Below are positions 25,487 to 35,654 of a DNA stretch of 64,000 nucleotides, one piece after another. Origin of the DNA: Neptunicoccus sediminis. GTDB lineage: Bacteria; Pseudomonadota; Alphaproteobacteria; Rhodobacterales; Rhodobacteraceae. Every line of letters begins with the position of its first letter. Within the stretch, counting starts at the first letter, position 1. The notes beneath the pieces were generated by a model, which worked only from the letters and a program-made list of their open reading frames with translations, was not told the origin of the DNA and searched no databases. The DNA is taken from contig NZ_MDVX01000001.1 in NCBI RefSeq assembly GCF_001719615.1, positions 186,001 through 250,000 on the forward strand. Direction: 5' to 3'. A program made the position numbers and the translations under genes.

Positions 25487-26098
25487 TTAGTCCACCACCC
25501 GCAGGGTCAGATTGATGCGCCCGTTGTTTTTCAACAAGCCGGAGCTGCCAAAGCGGATACGGTCTATACCGTGATAGGCCAGACGCGCCGCGCCGCCCAT
25601 GACGCATACATCCCCCGAAGCCAGCCAGATGCTTTCGGTCTTGTCCTTGCGCTCTGTGCCGCCGATGCGAAACAAGCCTTCATCACCAAGTGAAATGGAC
25701 ACCACCGGATAGTCGAAATCCTGTTCGTCCTTATCCTGATGCAACCCCATCCGTGCCTTTTCGGTGTAGTGATTGATCAGGCAACAGTCCGGCTGGCGCG
25801 CAGTGCCAGACACCGCGTTCCAGACATCAAGCACGGATTGGGGGATAGCAGGCCAGGGCGTGCCATTAGGATGCGCCGGTTCATAGCGATAGCCCTTACG
25901 GTCCGAATACCAGCCATATTTCCCCGCAGAGGACATGCGCACAGACATTGGTTTCCCCCAAGCCGTGAGGGGCGAAAACATCGGCGCCTGCGCAATGACA
26001 GCGCGGATGTCGTCCAGAATGGCCTGTTGATCGGGCGGCGACAGCAGGGATTTGTAAATCTCAAATCCCCGCAGATGGAGCGGTTTCACGAGTTTCAT
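25487..26098 (-). CDS. alkB: Alpha-ketoglutarate-dependent DNA repair dioxygenase AlkB
   Basis: AlkB reverses 1-methyladenine and 3-methylcytosine damage by Fe(II)/2-oxoglutarate oxidative demethylation. The 203-aa protein has the HxD iron ligands in MGLHQDKDE, the second His in AYHGIDRI, and the 2-oxoglutarate-binding RxNxTxR in GRINLTLR at the C-terminus. The substrate lid contains MSVRMSSAGKYGWYSDRKGYRYEP. No ada or other adaptive-response gene is near. Confidence 0.93.
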   Translation of the reverse strand: MKLVKPLHLRGFEIYKSLLSPPDQQAILDDIRAVIAQAPMFSPLTAWGKPMSVRMSSAGKYGWYSDRKGYRYEPAHPNGTPWPAIPQSVLDVWNAVSGTARQPDCCLINHYTEKARMGLHQDKDEQDFDYPVVSISLGDEGLFRIGGTERKDKTESIWLASGDVCVMGGAARLAYHGIDRIRFGSSGLLKNNGRINLTLRVVD

Positions 26099-26173
26099 GC
26101 CCGTTTTCTATAATGCAGCCCCGCAACAGCCAAGAAAACAAAAGAAACAGAGACATTTTTCCGCGCCGACATG

Positions 26174-26206
26174 CTTGCAGACCGACAATCACCCTCCTAT
26201 ATACCG
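26174..26206 (+). promoter_or_regulatory. Candidate RpoH (sigma-32 type) promoter for dnaKJ
   Basis: CTTG at 26174-26177, then 18 bases, then CCTATATA at 26196-26203. This fits the alphaproteobacterial heat-shock sigma pattern CTTG-N17/18-CYTATNT, about 100 bases upstream of dnaK. The same bases could be read as a sigma-70 promoter (TTGCAG-N17-TATATA), so both forms of RNA polymerase may use it. No CIRCE element is seen here. Confidence 0.65.
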
Positions 26207-26308
26207 TCAATGCTAAGCCGCCCCTGATGGGAGGGGCTGACACATGGGATGGAGCGACGGCGCCGAATGCGGGCCATGTTCCATAATCGCCGCAAGAAAG
26301 GAAGTCTG

Positions 26309-28240
26309 ATGGCTAAAGTAATTGGTATTGATCTGGGGACCACGAACTCCTGCGTTGCAATCATGGACGGTTCGCAACCGAAAGTCGTGGAAAACGCCGA
26401 GGGCGCACGCACAACACCCTCTATTGTTGGTTTCACCGACGACGAACGTCTTGTCGGCCAGTCCGCCAAACGGCAGGCCGTAACCAACCCTGAAAACACA
26501 CTCTTTGCGATCAAACGTCTGATCGGCCGGAGCGTGAACGATCCTGCAATCAAAAAAGACGCCAAGCACCTGCCCTACGCAATCGTAGATGGCGGAAACG
26601 GTGACGCATGGGTTGAAGTCAAAGGTGAGAAATACTCCCCTTCCCAAGTGTCTGCCTTTATCCTTGGCAAGATGAAAGAAACCGCCGAGAGCTATCTGGG
26701 CGAAACAGTGTCCGAAGCGGTTATCACCGTTCCGGCCTACTTTAACGATGCACAACGTCAGGCAACAAAAGATGCCGGTAAGATTGCCGGTCTGAACGTC
26801 CTGCGTATCATCAACGAACCAACCGCTGCGGCTCTTGCCTATGGTCTGGACAAAGAAGGTGGCAAGACCATCGCTGTTTATGACCTTGGTGGTGGTACAT
26901 TTGACGTTTCCGTTCTGGAAATCGACGAAGGTCTGTTTGAAGTGAAATCCACCAACGGCGACACTGCGCTGGGTGGGGAAGACTTTGACATGCGCATCGT
27001 TGAATACCTTGCTGACGAGTTCAAGAAAGAGAACGGCGTTGATCTGTCCAAGGACAAGATGGCTCTGCAACGGTTGAAAGAAGCCGCCGAGAAAGCTAAG
27101 ATCGAACTGTCGTCTTCTTCGCAAACAGAGATCAACCAACCGTTCATCTCTATGGACAGTAAAACCGGCCAGCCGCTGCACATGGTTATGAAACTGACCC
27201 GTGCCAAGCTGGAATCGCTGGTGGCTGATCTGATCAAACGTACCATGAAACCCTGTCAGGACGCGCTGAAAGATGCCGGCCTGTCCAAAGGTGACGTGGA
27301 CGAGATCGTTCTGGTTGGCGGTATGACCCGTATGCCAAAAGTGATCGAGGAAGTGACAAAATTCTTCGGGAAAGAGCCCCATAAAGGCGTGAACCCCGAC
27401 GAAGTTGTTGCACTTGGCGCGGCTATTCAGGCCGGTGTTCTACAAGGCGACGTGAAAGACGTTGTTCTGCTGGACGTGACACCTCTGTCCCTTGGGATCG
27501 AAACCCTTGGCGGTGTGTTCACACGCCTGATCGACCGCAACACCACGATCCCGACGAAGAAGTCTCAGGTCTTCTCGACAGCCGAGGATAACCAGAACGC
27601 TGTAACCATCCGCGTGTTCCAAGGGGAACGCGAAATGGCCGCAGACAACAAAATTCTGGGCCAGTTCAATCTGGAAGACATCCCGCCTGCACCCCGTGGC
27701 CTGCCACAGATCGAAGTGACCTTTGATATTGATGCCAACGGTATCGTGTCCGTGTCCGCCAAGGACAAAGGCACCAACAAAGAGCACAAGATCACCATTC
27801 AGGCGTCCGGCGGTCTGTCCGACGAAGACATCGAGAAAATGGTTCGCGACGCGGAAGAGAACGCCGAAGCGGATAAGGAGCGTAAAGAGCTTGTCGAAGC
27901 CAAGAACCAGGCTGAAAGCCTGATCCACGGCACCGAGAAGTCTCTGGAAGAGCACTCTGACAAGGTGGATCCATCCACTGTTGAAGTGATCGAACTGTCG
28001 ATCAAGGCGCTGAAAGAAACGCTGGAAACCGACAATGCTTCTTCCATTCAGGCCCGCTCGCAGGATCTGACCGAAGCAGCTATGAAGCTGGGTGAAGCCA
28101 TCTACAAGGCGCAAGCCGAGGAAGCTGGAAACTCCGGTGAAGCTGCTGAAGGCGGTTTCGGTGGTGAAGACGAACCAAAGCCGGTTGATGATGACATCGT
28201 GGACGCAGATTTTGAAGATCTGGGTAAAAACGACCGTTAA
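26309..28240 (+). CDS. dnaK: Chaperone protein DnaK (Hsp70)
   Basis: DnaK is the ATP-driven Hsp70 chaperone, working with DnaJ (next gene) and GrpE (35034-35654). ATG 26309 follows GAAAGGAAG; the frame is open 20 codons further up but those are not conserved. The 643-aa protein starts [21 protein letters not shown], with Hsp70 signatures [16 protein letters not shown] and [15 protein letters not shown], a substrate-binding domain ([17 protein letters not shown]) and the acidic [18 protein letters not shown] tail. Codon use is that of a highly expressed gene. Confidence 0.98.
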   Translation: MAKVIGIDLGTTNSCVAIMDGSQPKVVENAEGARTTPSIVGFTDDERLVGQSAKRQAVTNPENTLFAIKRLIGRSVNDPAIKKDAKHLPYAIVDGGNGDAWVEVKGEKYSPSQVSAFILGKMKETAESYLGETVSEAVITVPAYFNDAQRQATKDAGKIAGLNVLRIINEPTAAALAYGLDKEGGKTIAVYDLGGGTFDVSVLEIDEGLFEVKSTNGDTALGGEDFDMRIVEYLADEFKKENGVDLSKDKMALQRLKEAAEKAKIELSSSSQTEINQPFISMDSKTGQPLHMVMKLTRAKLESLVADLIKRTMKPCQDALKDAGLSKGDVDEIVLVGGMTRMPKVIEEVTKFFGKEPHKGVNPDEVVALGAAIQAGVLQGDVKDVVLLDVTPLSLGIETLGGVFTRLIDRNTTIPTKKSQVFSTAEDNQNAVTIRVFQGEREMAADNKILGQFNLEDIPPAPRGLPQIEVTFDIDANGIVSVSAKDKGTNKEHKITIQASGGLSDEDIEKMVRDAEENAEADKERKELVEAKNQAESLIHGTEKSLEEHSDKVDPSTVEVIELSIKALKETLETDNASSIQARSQDLTEAAMKLGEAIYKAQAEEAGNSGEAAEGGFGGEDEPKPVDDDIVDADFEDLGKNDR

Positions 28241-28308
28241 TCGTGAACCGACAGCCAAACGTGCGGCAAGGGGTTTGCGCCCCCTGCCTGCGTTAACGCG
28301 GAGGCGAC

Positions 28309-29466
28309 ATGGCAAAGCGTGATTACTACGACCTGCTGGGTGTTTCCAAAGGCGCGTCTGAACAGGAACTGAAAAAGGCCTATCGCAAGAAAGCGATGGA
28401 GCTGCATCCGGACCGCAACAAAGACAACCCCGACGCAGAAGCACAATTCAAAGAAGTTAACGAAGCCTACGACGTTCTGAAGGACGGCGACAAAAAGGCT
28501 GCTTACGACCGTTATGGCCACGCTGCATTTGAAGGCGGCATGGGCGGCGGCGGCGGACGCGGTGGCGGTTTCCATCCGGGTGGCGGCGCTGACTTCGGCT
28601 CGGCGTTTTCCGATGTTTTCGACGATCTGTTCGGAGATTTCATGGGCGGCGGCGGTCGACGCGGCGGGGGCCAACGGGCAACCCGCGGGTCCGATCTGCG
28701 GTACAACCTGTCCATCACACTGGAAGAAGCCTTCACCGGCAAGCAGCAGAATGTTTCAGTGACCACATCTGTGGCCTGTGAAACCTGTGACGGCTCCGGT
28801 GCCGAAGGAGGCGCGGAACCTGCAACCTGTCCGACATGTTCGGGCATGGGCAAGGTACGTGCGCAGCAAGGGTTCTTTACGGTCGAACGCTCTTGTCCGA
28901 CATGTTCGGGCCGTGGCCAGATCATTACCAACCCCTGTAACACCTGTTCCGGCTCCGGCCTGCAGCAGCGCGAACGCTCTTTGGGTGTGAACATTCCGGC
29001 TGGTGTCGAAACCGGCACCCGTATCCGGCTTGCCGGTGAGGGCGAAGCAGGGATGCGCGGCGGACCGACCGGCGATCTGTACATCTTTATCGAAGTGCAG
29101 GATCATCCGATCTTTGAACGGGACGGATCGAACCTCTTTTGCCGCGTGCCCGTCAGCATGACTACAGCGGCTTTGGGCGGAGAGATCGAAGTCCCGACCA
29201 TCGACGGCGGCAAGTCCCGCGTGAAGGTTCCTGCGGGCAGCCAGTCCGGTAAACAGATGCGTCTGCGCGGCAAAGGTATGCCGGCACTGCGGTCGAACCA
29301 GTCCGGAGACCTGTTTCTGGAACTCGCCGTAGAGACGCCGGTGAATCTGACCTCCAAGCAAAAGGAATTGCTGCGGGAGTTTGAAGATTTGTCCGAAGAC
29401 AACAGCCCGGAGAGCACTAATTTCTTCGGCAAGGTCAAGACATTCTGGGAAGGGATGAAGGGCTAA
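28309..29466 (+). CDS. dnaJ: Chaperone protein DnaJ (Hsp40)
   Basis: DnaJ delivers unfolded substrates to DnaK and stimulates its ATPase. The 385-aa type I protein has a J domain (1-70, with HPD in LHPDRNKDN), a Gly/Phe-rich linker (about 75-120), four zinc-binding repeats [24 protein letters not shown] and CNTCSGSG, and C-terminal substrate domains. It lies 68 bases after dnaK in one transcript that ends at the strong terminator downstream. Confidence 0.98.
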   Translation: MAKRDYYDLLGVSKGASEQELKKAYRKKAMELHPDRNKDNPDAEAQFKEVNEAYDVLKDGDKKAAYDRYGHAAFEGGMGGGGGRGGGFHPGGGADFGSAFSDVFDDLFGDFMGGGGRRGGGQRATRGSDLRYNLSITLEEAFTGKQQNVSVTTSVACETCDGSGAEGGAEPATCPTCSGMGKVRAQQGFFTVERSCPTCSGRGQIITNPCNTCSGSGLQQRERSLGVNIPAGVETGTRIRLAGEGEAGMRGGPTGDLYIFIEVQDHPIFERDGSNLFCRVPVSMTTAALGGEIEVPTIDGGKSRVKVPAGSQSGKQMRLRGKGMPALRSNQSGDLFLELAVETPVNLTSKQKELLREFEDLSEDNSPESTNFFGKVKTFWEGMKG

Positions 29467-29496
29467 CCCCCTGTTTCTAAACAGTAAATGCTAAAT

Positions 29497-29535
29497 AAAA
29501 GCGGCCCTGAACCAAATTCAGGGCCGCTTTTTTGT
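29497..29535 (+). terminator. Strong terminator after dnaJ, likely bidirectional
   Basis: A perfect 15-bp stem (29497-29511 with 29517-29531) with a 5-base loop and a seven-base T run. On the minus strand the A-rich flank supplies T residues too, so it also suits the convergent malic enzyme gene. Confidence 0.92.
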
Positions 29536-29575
29536 GTTCTCTCGTCGTTCTCAGCAGGAAAAGCCGTGCTATTCC

Positions 29576-31837
29576 CTAGCCACCGACACGACAGGCAGCC
29601 ATGACAGCCATGTTCAGGATGTCATTTACCGTAGAAGTGACCGAGCAGATTTTCACAGGCTGGTCGATCCCGGCAAGGATCGGTCCGATCACTGTCGCGC
29701 CGCCCATCTGTTGCAGCATCTTCACCGAGATAGATGCCGAGTGCCGGGCAGGAACCACCAACACGTTGGCCGGACCGGACAGGCGGCAGAACGGGTATTG
29801 TTGCATCAGTTCCGCATTCAGCGCCACATCTGCCGTCATCTCTCCGTCGTATTCGAAATCAACGCCGCGCTGGTCCAGAACCGCAACGGCATCTTCCATC
29901 TTCGTAGCCCGCTCCGATACCGGATAGCCGAAGTTGGAGAAACTGGCAAAGGCGACACGGGGTTCTACCCCCATGTTCCGCGCCACCATCGCAGAGCGTT
30001 CAGCAATGTCTGCAAGGTCCGTTGCCTCGGGCCATTCATGGGACAGCGTGTCAGACACAAATACCATCTGCCCGCGCAGCAGAACCGCAGTCACACCAAC
30101 CGCCCCGTCAGAGGGTTTCGCGTCAATCACATGGTTCAGCAATTCCATCACCTGCGCCGACTTGCGGGTCGCACCTGTAATCATAGCATCGCCGTGCCCG
30201 TGGGCCAGCATCAGCGCCGAGAACACGTGACGGTCACGGGAGGCGAGCCGATGCACGTCTTTCTCGGTATAGCCCTTACGCTGCAACCTCTTGTAAAGAA
30301 ACGCTTTGTAGGTTTCCAGTTCATCCGTTAGGGCAGCGTTCATCACCTCGATTTCGTCAAAGGCATCGGGCATACCAGCCGCTGCCAGCTTCTCGCGGAC
30401 CTCATCCACACGTCCGACAACAACCGCTTTCCCCAGACCGTTACGGGTATAGGCCACCGCCGCACGCAACACCCTTTCGTCGTCGCCTTCGGCAAAGATC
30501 ATCGTCGCCTGTGCGTTCTTGGCGCGGACATAAAGCGATTGCAGGATAGAAGCCGCAGGGTCCAGACGGGATTTCAGCGCCAGTTCATAGGCTTCGATGT
30601 CCACAATCGGCCGCCGCGCAGCCCCCGTATCCATCCCTGCCTTGGCCACCGCTGGCGGGATCACGTGGATCAGGCGCGGATCGAAAGGTGTCGGGATAAT
30701 GTAATCCGGCCCGAACACCAGCTTCTTGCCATAGGCCATTGCCACTTCGTCCGGAACCTCTTGGCGGGCGAGATCGGACAGCGCCTGCGCACAGGCAATC
30801 TTCATTTCATCGTTGATTGCGCGCGCGTTAATGTCCAGCGCCCCGCGAAACAGATAAGGAAAACACAGCACGTTGTTGATCTGATTGGGATAATCCGAAC
30901 GCCCTGTCGCCACAATCGCATCAGGCCGCACGGCGCGGGCCTCTTCCGGCGTAATTTCGGGGTCGGGGTTAGCCATCGCAAAAATCACCGGATTGGGGGC
31001 CATGCTGGCCACCATTTCTTCAGTCACGGCGCCTTTGGCCGACACGCCAAGGAACACATCCGCATCCACCATCGCCTCTTCCAGCGTGCGCAATTCGGTC
31101 TTTATCGCATGGGCCGATTTCCACTGGTTCATGCCTTCGGTGCGGCCCTGATAGATCACGCCTTTGGTGTCACAGGTGATGCAGTTTTCGGACCGCGCGC
31201 CCATCGCCTTGATCAGTTCCACACAGGCAATCCCCGCTGCACCTGCACCGTTCAGGACAATCTTCACGTCCTCGATCTTTTTCTTGCTGATATGCAGCGC
31301 GTTCAACAGACCCGCTGCACAGATGACCGCGGTTCCGTGCTGGTCATCGTGAAACACGGGAATGTCCATCAGCTCTTTCAGCTGTTGTTCGATAATGAAA
31401 CATTCCGGCGCTTTGATGTCTTCAAGGTTGATGCCGCCAAAGGAAGGCCCCATTAGTTTCACAGCGTTGATAAAGGCGTCAGGGTCTTCGGTGTCCAGTT
31501 CCAGATCAATGGAGTTCACATCGGCAAAGCGTTTGAACAGGACGGATTTACCCTCCATCACCGGCTTGGAGGCCAGCGCCCCGAGGTTCCCCATCCCCAG
31601 AATTGCGGTGCCGTTGGTGATCACCGCCACCATGTTACCCTTGCTGGTATAGTCATAGGCCACTTCGGGATTATCCGCGATGGCCTGCACAGGCACCGCA
31701 ACGCCCGGCGAATAGGCCAGCGACAGATCGCGCTGTGTGGTCATGGCGGTGGTCGGCACCACCTCCAGCTTGCCGGGCATTGGTTCAAGGTGGTAGGCCA
31801 GCGCCTCTGCGTCGGTAATTCTGTTGTTTTTCGTCAT
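29576..31837 (-). CDS. maeB: NADP-dependent malic enzyme with phosphotransacetylase-like domain
   Basis: MaeB oxidatively decarboxylates malate to pyruvate with NADP. ATG 31837 (MTKNNRITDAEAL) gives 753 aa; the open frame to 32461 overlaps mutS and was rejected. Residues 1-420 are the malic enzyme (LAYSPGVAVPVQAI, FKRFADVNSIDLELD, PVFHDDQHGTAVICAAGLLNAL, VLNGAGAAGIACVELI for NADP). Residues about 430-753 resemble phosphotransacetylase (AEGDDERVLRAA, MLAHGHGDAMITGATRKS), a part thought to be regulatory and not catalytic in such fusions. It is divergent from mutS. Confidence 0.95.
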   Translation of the reverse strand: MTKNNRITDAEALAYHLEPMPGKLEVVPTTAMTTQRDLSLAYSPGVAVPVQAIADNPEVAYDYTSKGNMVAVITNGTAILGMGNLGALASKPVMEGKSVLFKRFADVNSIDLELDTEDPDAFINAVKLMGPSFGGINLEDIKAPECFIIEQQLKELMDIPVFHDDQHGTAVICAAGLLNALHISKKKIEDVKIVLNGAGAAGIACVELIKAMGARSENCITCDTKGVIYQGRTEGMNQWKSAHAIKTELRTLEEAMVDADVFLGVSAKGAVTEEMVASMAPNPVIFAMANPDPEITPEEARAVRPDAIVATGRSDYPNQINNVLCFPYLFRGALDINARAINDEMKIACAQALSDLARQEVPDEVAMAYGKKLVFGPDYIIPTPFDPRLIHVIPPAVAKAGMDTGAARRPIVDIEAYELALKSRLDPAASILQSLYVRAKNAQATMIFAEGDDERVLRAAVAYTRNGLGKAVVVGRVDEVREKLAAAGMPDAFDEIEVMNAALTDELETYKAFLYKRLQRKGYTEKDVHRLASRDRHVFSALMLAHGHGDAMITGATRKSAQVMELLNHVIDAKPSDGAVGVTAVLLRGQMVFVSDTLSHEWPEATDLADIAERSAMVARNMGVEPRVAFASFSNFGYPVSERATKMEDAVAVLDQRGVDFEYDGEMTADVALNAELMQQYPFCRLSGPANVLVVPARHSASISVKMLQQMGGATVIGPILAGIDQPVKICSVTSTVNDILNMAVMAACRVGG

Positions 31838-31978
31838 AGTCTCGGGTTGGTCTCTGTGCTGTGAGGGGCCAGTGTTACAGGCATCTCCTTTTGCGCACAA
31901 CACTCCTGCGCGTTTGGCCTTTTCACCACTCGCCCCCTTCGGTATCTTCCCCCAGATTTCAACGGGGAGTATCGAGCC

Positions 31979-34630
31979 GTGGCAGCAGAGACAGGCGCAG
32001 TGACGCCAATGATGGCGCAATTTCTGGAGATAAAAGCCGAATACCCTAACGCCCTGCTGTTCTATCGCATGGGCGATTTTTACGAGATGTTCTTTGACGA
32101 TGCAGTCATGGCGGCAGGGGCGCTGGATATAGCCCTGACCAAACGGGGCAAGCATCAGGGGCAGGATATTCCCATGTGCGGCGTTCCGGTGCATGCGGCT
32201 GAGAATTATCTGCTGACACTGATCCGCAAAGGATTTCGCGTAGGGGTATGCGAGCAGCTGGAAGACCCGTCCGAGGCCAAGAAACGCGGTTCCAAATCGG
32301 TTGTGAAGCGGGGTGTGGTGCGGTTGGTGACACCGGGTACATTGACCGAAGACAGCCTGCTGGATGCCCGCCAGCATAACTTTCTCTGCGCTTTTGCCAG
32401 CATCCGTGACGGATCGGCGCTGGCCTGGGTTGATGTGTCTACCGGTGATTTCCATGTGCAAAGCTGCCCGACCGTTGGGCTCTCTCCGCTGCTGGCGCGT
32501 CTGGCCCCGCGCGAGGTACTGGTGGCCGATAGCCCTGAAAACTGGTTGCGTGAAACTGTTGAAGAAACCGGCGCCGCTGTGACCGAACTGGCCCGCGCCA
32601 GTTTTGACAGCACTGCGGCGGGGGAGCGGCTGACCGGATTGTTCGGCGTGAAATCGCTGGACGCATTTGGCAGCTTTTCACGCGTGGAACTGGCCGCGAT
32701 GGGGGCGATTGTGGATTATCTGCATATCACCCAAAAGGGCAAACTGCCCCTGTTGAAACCGCCCGTGGCCGAGGCGACAGACACTTCGATGCGGATTGAT
32801 GCGGCGACACGGCGCAATCTGGAACTGACCCGCACCATCAGCGGGGATCGTGCAGGCGCTTTGCTGTCGGTGATCGACAAAACCATCACCGGATCGGGCG
32901 CTAGGCTGTTGGAAACGCGGCTGAACAATCCGTCACGGCATCTGGGAACCGTGCGCGCACGATTGGATGCCGTCGGTTTCTTTGTAGATAACCAGCAGGT
33001 TAAGAATGATTTGCGTGAAACATTGCGCAAGACGCCGGATATGGACCGCGCCCTGACTCGCCTGTCGCTGGAACGGGCCGGACCACGGGACATTGCTGCT
33101 ATTCGGGACGGTCTGACCTCGGCACAGGCTATTTTCGGTCTGATCGGAGAAACCGATCTGCCCAAGCTGGTGGCCGATGCGCGTCAGGCGCTGGACGGTC
33201 ACAGCGATATGATCACCTTCCTGAACGAACGTCTGGTGGAGGAACCGCCCCTTCTAGCGCGGGACGGTGGTTTCACGGCGAGCGGCTATCGCGCCGATCT
33301 GGACGAGGCCCGCACCCTGCGGGACGAGGGGCGCAAGGTGATCCTCGGGCTGCAAAAGGACTATGCTGAACTGGCAGGTGTTACCGCCCTGAAGATTAAA
33401 CATAACAATGTGTTGGGGTATTTCATTGAAACCCCCGCGACCCATGCTGCCAAGATGCTGGCGGCCCCCCTGTCCGACACATTCATCCATCGCCAGACCA
33501 CCGCAAACGCGGTGCGGTTTACCACGCTGGAATTGTCCGAACTGGAAACCAAGATCCTGAACGCCGGAGGGCGGGCGCTGGAGATCGAGCAGGAAGTTTA
33601 CAAGGAGCTTTCAGCACAGATTGTTTCACGGGGTGCTGAGATCGGGCAAGCTGCGAAATCCATCGCGGAACTGGATTTGCAGGCGGCACTGGCCGAACTG
33701 GCGCTGAGCGAGGATTGGACCCGCCCTGCGGTTTCCGATGACCGCCGCTTCAAAATCACCGCCGGACGCCATCCGGTTGTGGATGCAGCCCTGCGCAAAC
33801 AGGCCAGCGGCAGTTTTGTGGCCAATGATTGTGATCTGTCGGACGCCGAAGACAGCAAGCGTCTGTGGTTGCTGACAGGTCCGAACATGGCCGGTAAATC
33901 CACCTTCCTGCGGCAGAACGCGCTGATCGCGGTGCTGGCGCAGATGGGATCTTATGTACCGGCGGAACAGGCGGAAATCGGGCTTGTTTCACAGTTGTTT
34001 TCCCGCGTCGGCGCATCGGATGATCTGGCACGGGGGCGGTCCACCTTTATGGTGGAAATGGTGGAAACCGCTGCGATTCTCAATCAGGCGGATCAGAACG
34101 CGCTGGTTATTCTGGATGAAATCGGACGCGGAACGGCCACCTATGACGGCCTGTCGATCGCTTGGGCCACGCTGGAACATCTGCATGAGGGCAACAAATG
34201 CCGCGCACTGTTCGCCACCCATTATCACGAACTGACACAGCTTTCTTCCAAGCTGGACCATCTGATGAACGCAACAATTGCGGTGCGGGAATGGGAGGGA
34301 GACATTATCTTTCTCCACGAAGTCCGTCAGGGCGCCGCAGACCGCAGCTACGGCGTGCAGGTGGCGCAACTGGCAGGTCTGCCAGCCAGCGTTGTGGAAC
34401 GGGCCCGTGTGGTGCTGGAGGCGCTTGAGAAGGGCGACAGAGAAGACGGGAACAAGGCCAAGACCCTGTTTGAAGACCTGCCGTTGTTTGCCGTGCAACC
34501 ACAAGCACCGCCGCAACCTGTGAAACAGTCCAAAGTGGAAGAAGTGCTTCAGGACATCTTGCCGGACGAGCTGTCACCCAAAGAGGCTCTGGCGCTGGTG
34601 TATCAGTTGAAGGAAACGCTTGGCCGATAG
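31979..34630 (+). CDS. mutS: DNA mismatch repair protein MutS
   Basis: MutS recognises mismatches and starts repair with MutL. The 883-aa protein has the mismatch-binding start MMAQFLEIKAEYPNALLFYRMGDFYEMFFDDA (with the Phe-x-Glu wedge), the central clamp and lever domains, Walker A GPNMAGKST at 634-642, LDEIGRGTATYDGLSIAWA (Walker B and dimer signature) and FATHYHELTQL. GTG 31979 is taken as the start because the conserved part begins within 12 codons; an internal ATG at MMAQF is possible. Confidence 0.96.
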   Translation: MAAETGAVTPMMAQFLEIKAEYPNALLFYRMGDFYEMFFDDAVMAAGALDIALTKRGKHQGQDIPMCGVPVHAAENYLLTLIRKGFRVGVCEQLEDPSEAKKRGSKSVVKRGVVRLVTPGTLTEDSLLDARQHNFLCAFASIRDGSALAWVDVSTGDFHVQSCPTVGLSPLLARLAPREVLVADSPENWLRETVEETGAAVTELARASFDSTAAGERLTGLFGVKSLDAFGSFSRVELAAMGAIVDYLHITQKGKLPLLKPPVAEATDTSMRIDAATRRNLELTRTISGDRAGALLSVIDKTITGSGARLLETRLNNPSRHLGTVRARLDAVGFFVDNQQVKNDLRETLRKTPDMDRALTRLSLERAGPRDIAAIRDGLTSAQAIFGLIGETDLPKLVADARQALDGHSDMITFLNERLVEEPPLLARDGGFTASGYRADLDEARTLRDEGRKVILGLQKDYAELAGVTALKIKHNNVLGYFIETPATHAAKMLAAPLSDTFIHRQTTANAVRFTTLELSELETKILNAGGRALEIEQEVYKELSAQIVSRGAEIGQAAKSIAELDLQAALAELALSEDWTRPAVSDDRRFKITAGRHPVVDAALRKQASGSFVANDCDLSDAEDSKRLWLLTGPNMAGKSTFLRQNALIAVLAQMGSYVPAEQAEIGLVSQLFSRVGASDDLARGRSTFMVEMVETAAILNQADQNALVILDEIGRGTATYDGLSIAWATLEHLHEGNKCRALFATHYHELTQLSSKLDHLMNATIAVREWEGDIIFLHEVRQGAADRSYGVQVAQLAGLPASVVERARVVLEALEKGDREDGNKAKTLFEDLPLFAVQPQAPPQPVKQSKVEEVLQDILPDELSPKEALALVYQLKETLGR

Positions 34631-34637
34631 GCGCAGG

Positions 34638-35030
34638 TCAAAGACCCGGACCATCCGCGCCGGGTTTCAGATCCTGCGCAAAACACAGGCGGTTGCCGTG
34701 GGGGTCTGACAGATCCACCTCTTTGCAGTGGTAGAAGCTCTCTTCCGGCCCGCGCGACAATTTCACACCGCGCCCGAGAACCTGATCCGTAAAGGCATCA
34801 ATGTCTTCGAGATAAAAATAGGCCGCCCAATCCTGTTCTGAGGCAGGGCGGTCCGATTGTGCCAGCCCGAGTGTAATCCCCCCGAGCTGGACAATAGCGA
34901 AATTCGGTGTGCCATCGTCGTTCTTCCACTGACCTGCGAGATCAAATCCCAGCTTGCCGGTGTAAAACGCTACACCTGCGGCGAGATCACCGGCAGGCAG
35001 AACGGGCATGGATCGCACACCTTGTTTCAT
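34638..35030 (-). CDS. VOC superfamily (glyoxalase/bleomycin resistance-like) protein
   Basis: A 130-aa single-unit VOC fold protein. It shows the usual pattern of MPVLPAGDLAAGVAFYTGKLGFDLAGQ, FAIVQLGGITLGLAQ and the final strand KEVDLSDPHGNRLCFAQDLK with the metal-ligand Glu or Asp region. The overall make-up (DWAAYFYLEDIDAFTDQVLGRGVKL) is like bleomycin-resistance and unassigned dioxygenase-like proteins, so the substrate cannot be named. It lies three bases after grpE on the same strand and may be a passenger of the hrcA-grpE transcript. Confidence 0.75.
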   Translation of the reverse strand: MKQGVRSMPVLPAGDLAAGVAFYTGKLGFDLAGQWKNDDGTPNFAIVQLGGITLGLAQSDRPASEQDWAAYFYLEDIDAFTDQVLGRGVKLSRGPEESFYHCKEVDLSDPHGNRLCFAQDLKPGADGPGL

Positions 35031-35033
35031 GGT

Positions 35034-35654
35034 TTAACTCCCGTCGCCGGAAGACACGCCCACCTGTGCAGGGCGCAGCAAGCGATCACCGATCATGAAG
35101 CCTTCGCTCATGACCTGCAGGATATGACCCGCCTTCACATCGGGGAAAGGTGCCTCGAACATGGCCTGATGGATGTTCGGGTCGAACTTGTCACCAACAG
35201 CAGGCGAAACAGGTACAATTTTATGGTTTGCAAAGGCCGAGAGCAGCTCTCTCTGGGTCAGTTCGATGCCTTCGATCAGCCCTTTGTTCGCTTCGCGCTG
35301 TTCTTCTGTCACCGTTTCCAGCGCCCGTTTCATGTTGTCATTCACAGACAACAGATCCCGCGCCAGTTTCTGACCGCCGTATTGTTCGGCGTCGCGGCGG
35401 TCCCGTTCTGCACGTTTGCGCAGGTTCTCTGTATCTGCAAGCGTGCGGATCAGACGATCCTTCAACTGGGCCACTTCTGCCTGAAGCTGCTCTACAGGAT
35501 CAACCTCTTCCGGCTCTGCGGTCAGGTCAACTTCCTCATACTCATCTTCGGAGACTTCTTCGTCGATCTTATCCAGCGGAAACTCGTCCTCATCCAGGAA
35601 GCGATCCAACGATACATCCAAATCTTCGTGTTTTTTACCCATGTTCTTCGCCAT
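35034..35654 (-). CDS. grpE: Nucleotide exchange factor GrpE
   Basis: GrpE releases ADP from DnaK. The 206-aa protein has an acidic disordered start, a long coiled coil (EQLQAEVAQLKDRLIRTLADTENLRKRAERDR, about 55-90) and the DnaK-binding beta domain ending FMIGDRLLRPAQVGVS. The start could also be the Met at MGKKHED, four codons later. Its start abuts the stop of hrcA, so the two are coupled. Confidence 0.95.
   Translation of the reverse strand: MAKNMGKKHEDLDVSLDRFLDEDEFPLDKIDEEVSEDEYEEVDLTAEPEEVDPVEQLQAEVAQLKDRLIRTLADTENLRKRAERDRRDAEQYGGQKLARDLLSVNDNMKRALETVTEEQREANKGLIEGIELTQRELLSAFANHKIVPVSPAVGDKFDPNIHQAMFEAPFPDVKAGHILQVMSEGFMIGDRLLRPAQVGVSSGDGS

Noticed and set aside
26100-26308. CIRCE (HrcA operator) upstream of dnaK
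   Set aside because: No TTAGCACTC/GAGTGCTAA pair here or before hrcA; the RpoH-type promoter is enough.
29576-32461. Longer start (32461) for malic enzyme
   Set aside because: Would run antisense through the mutS start; ATG 31837 gives the family N-terminus.
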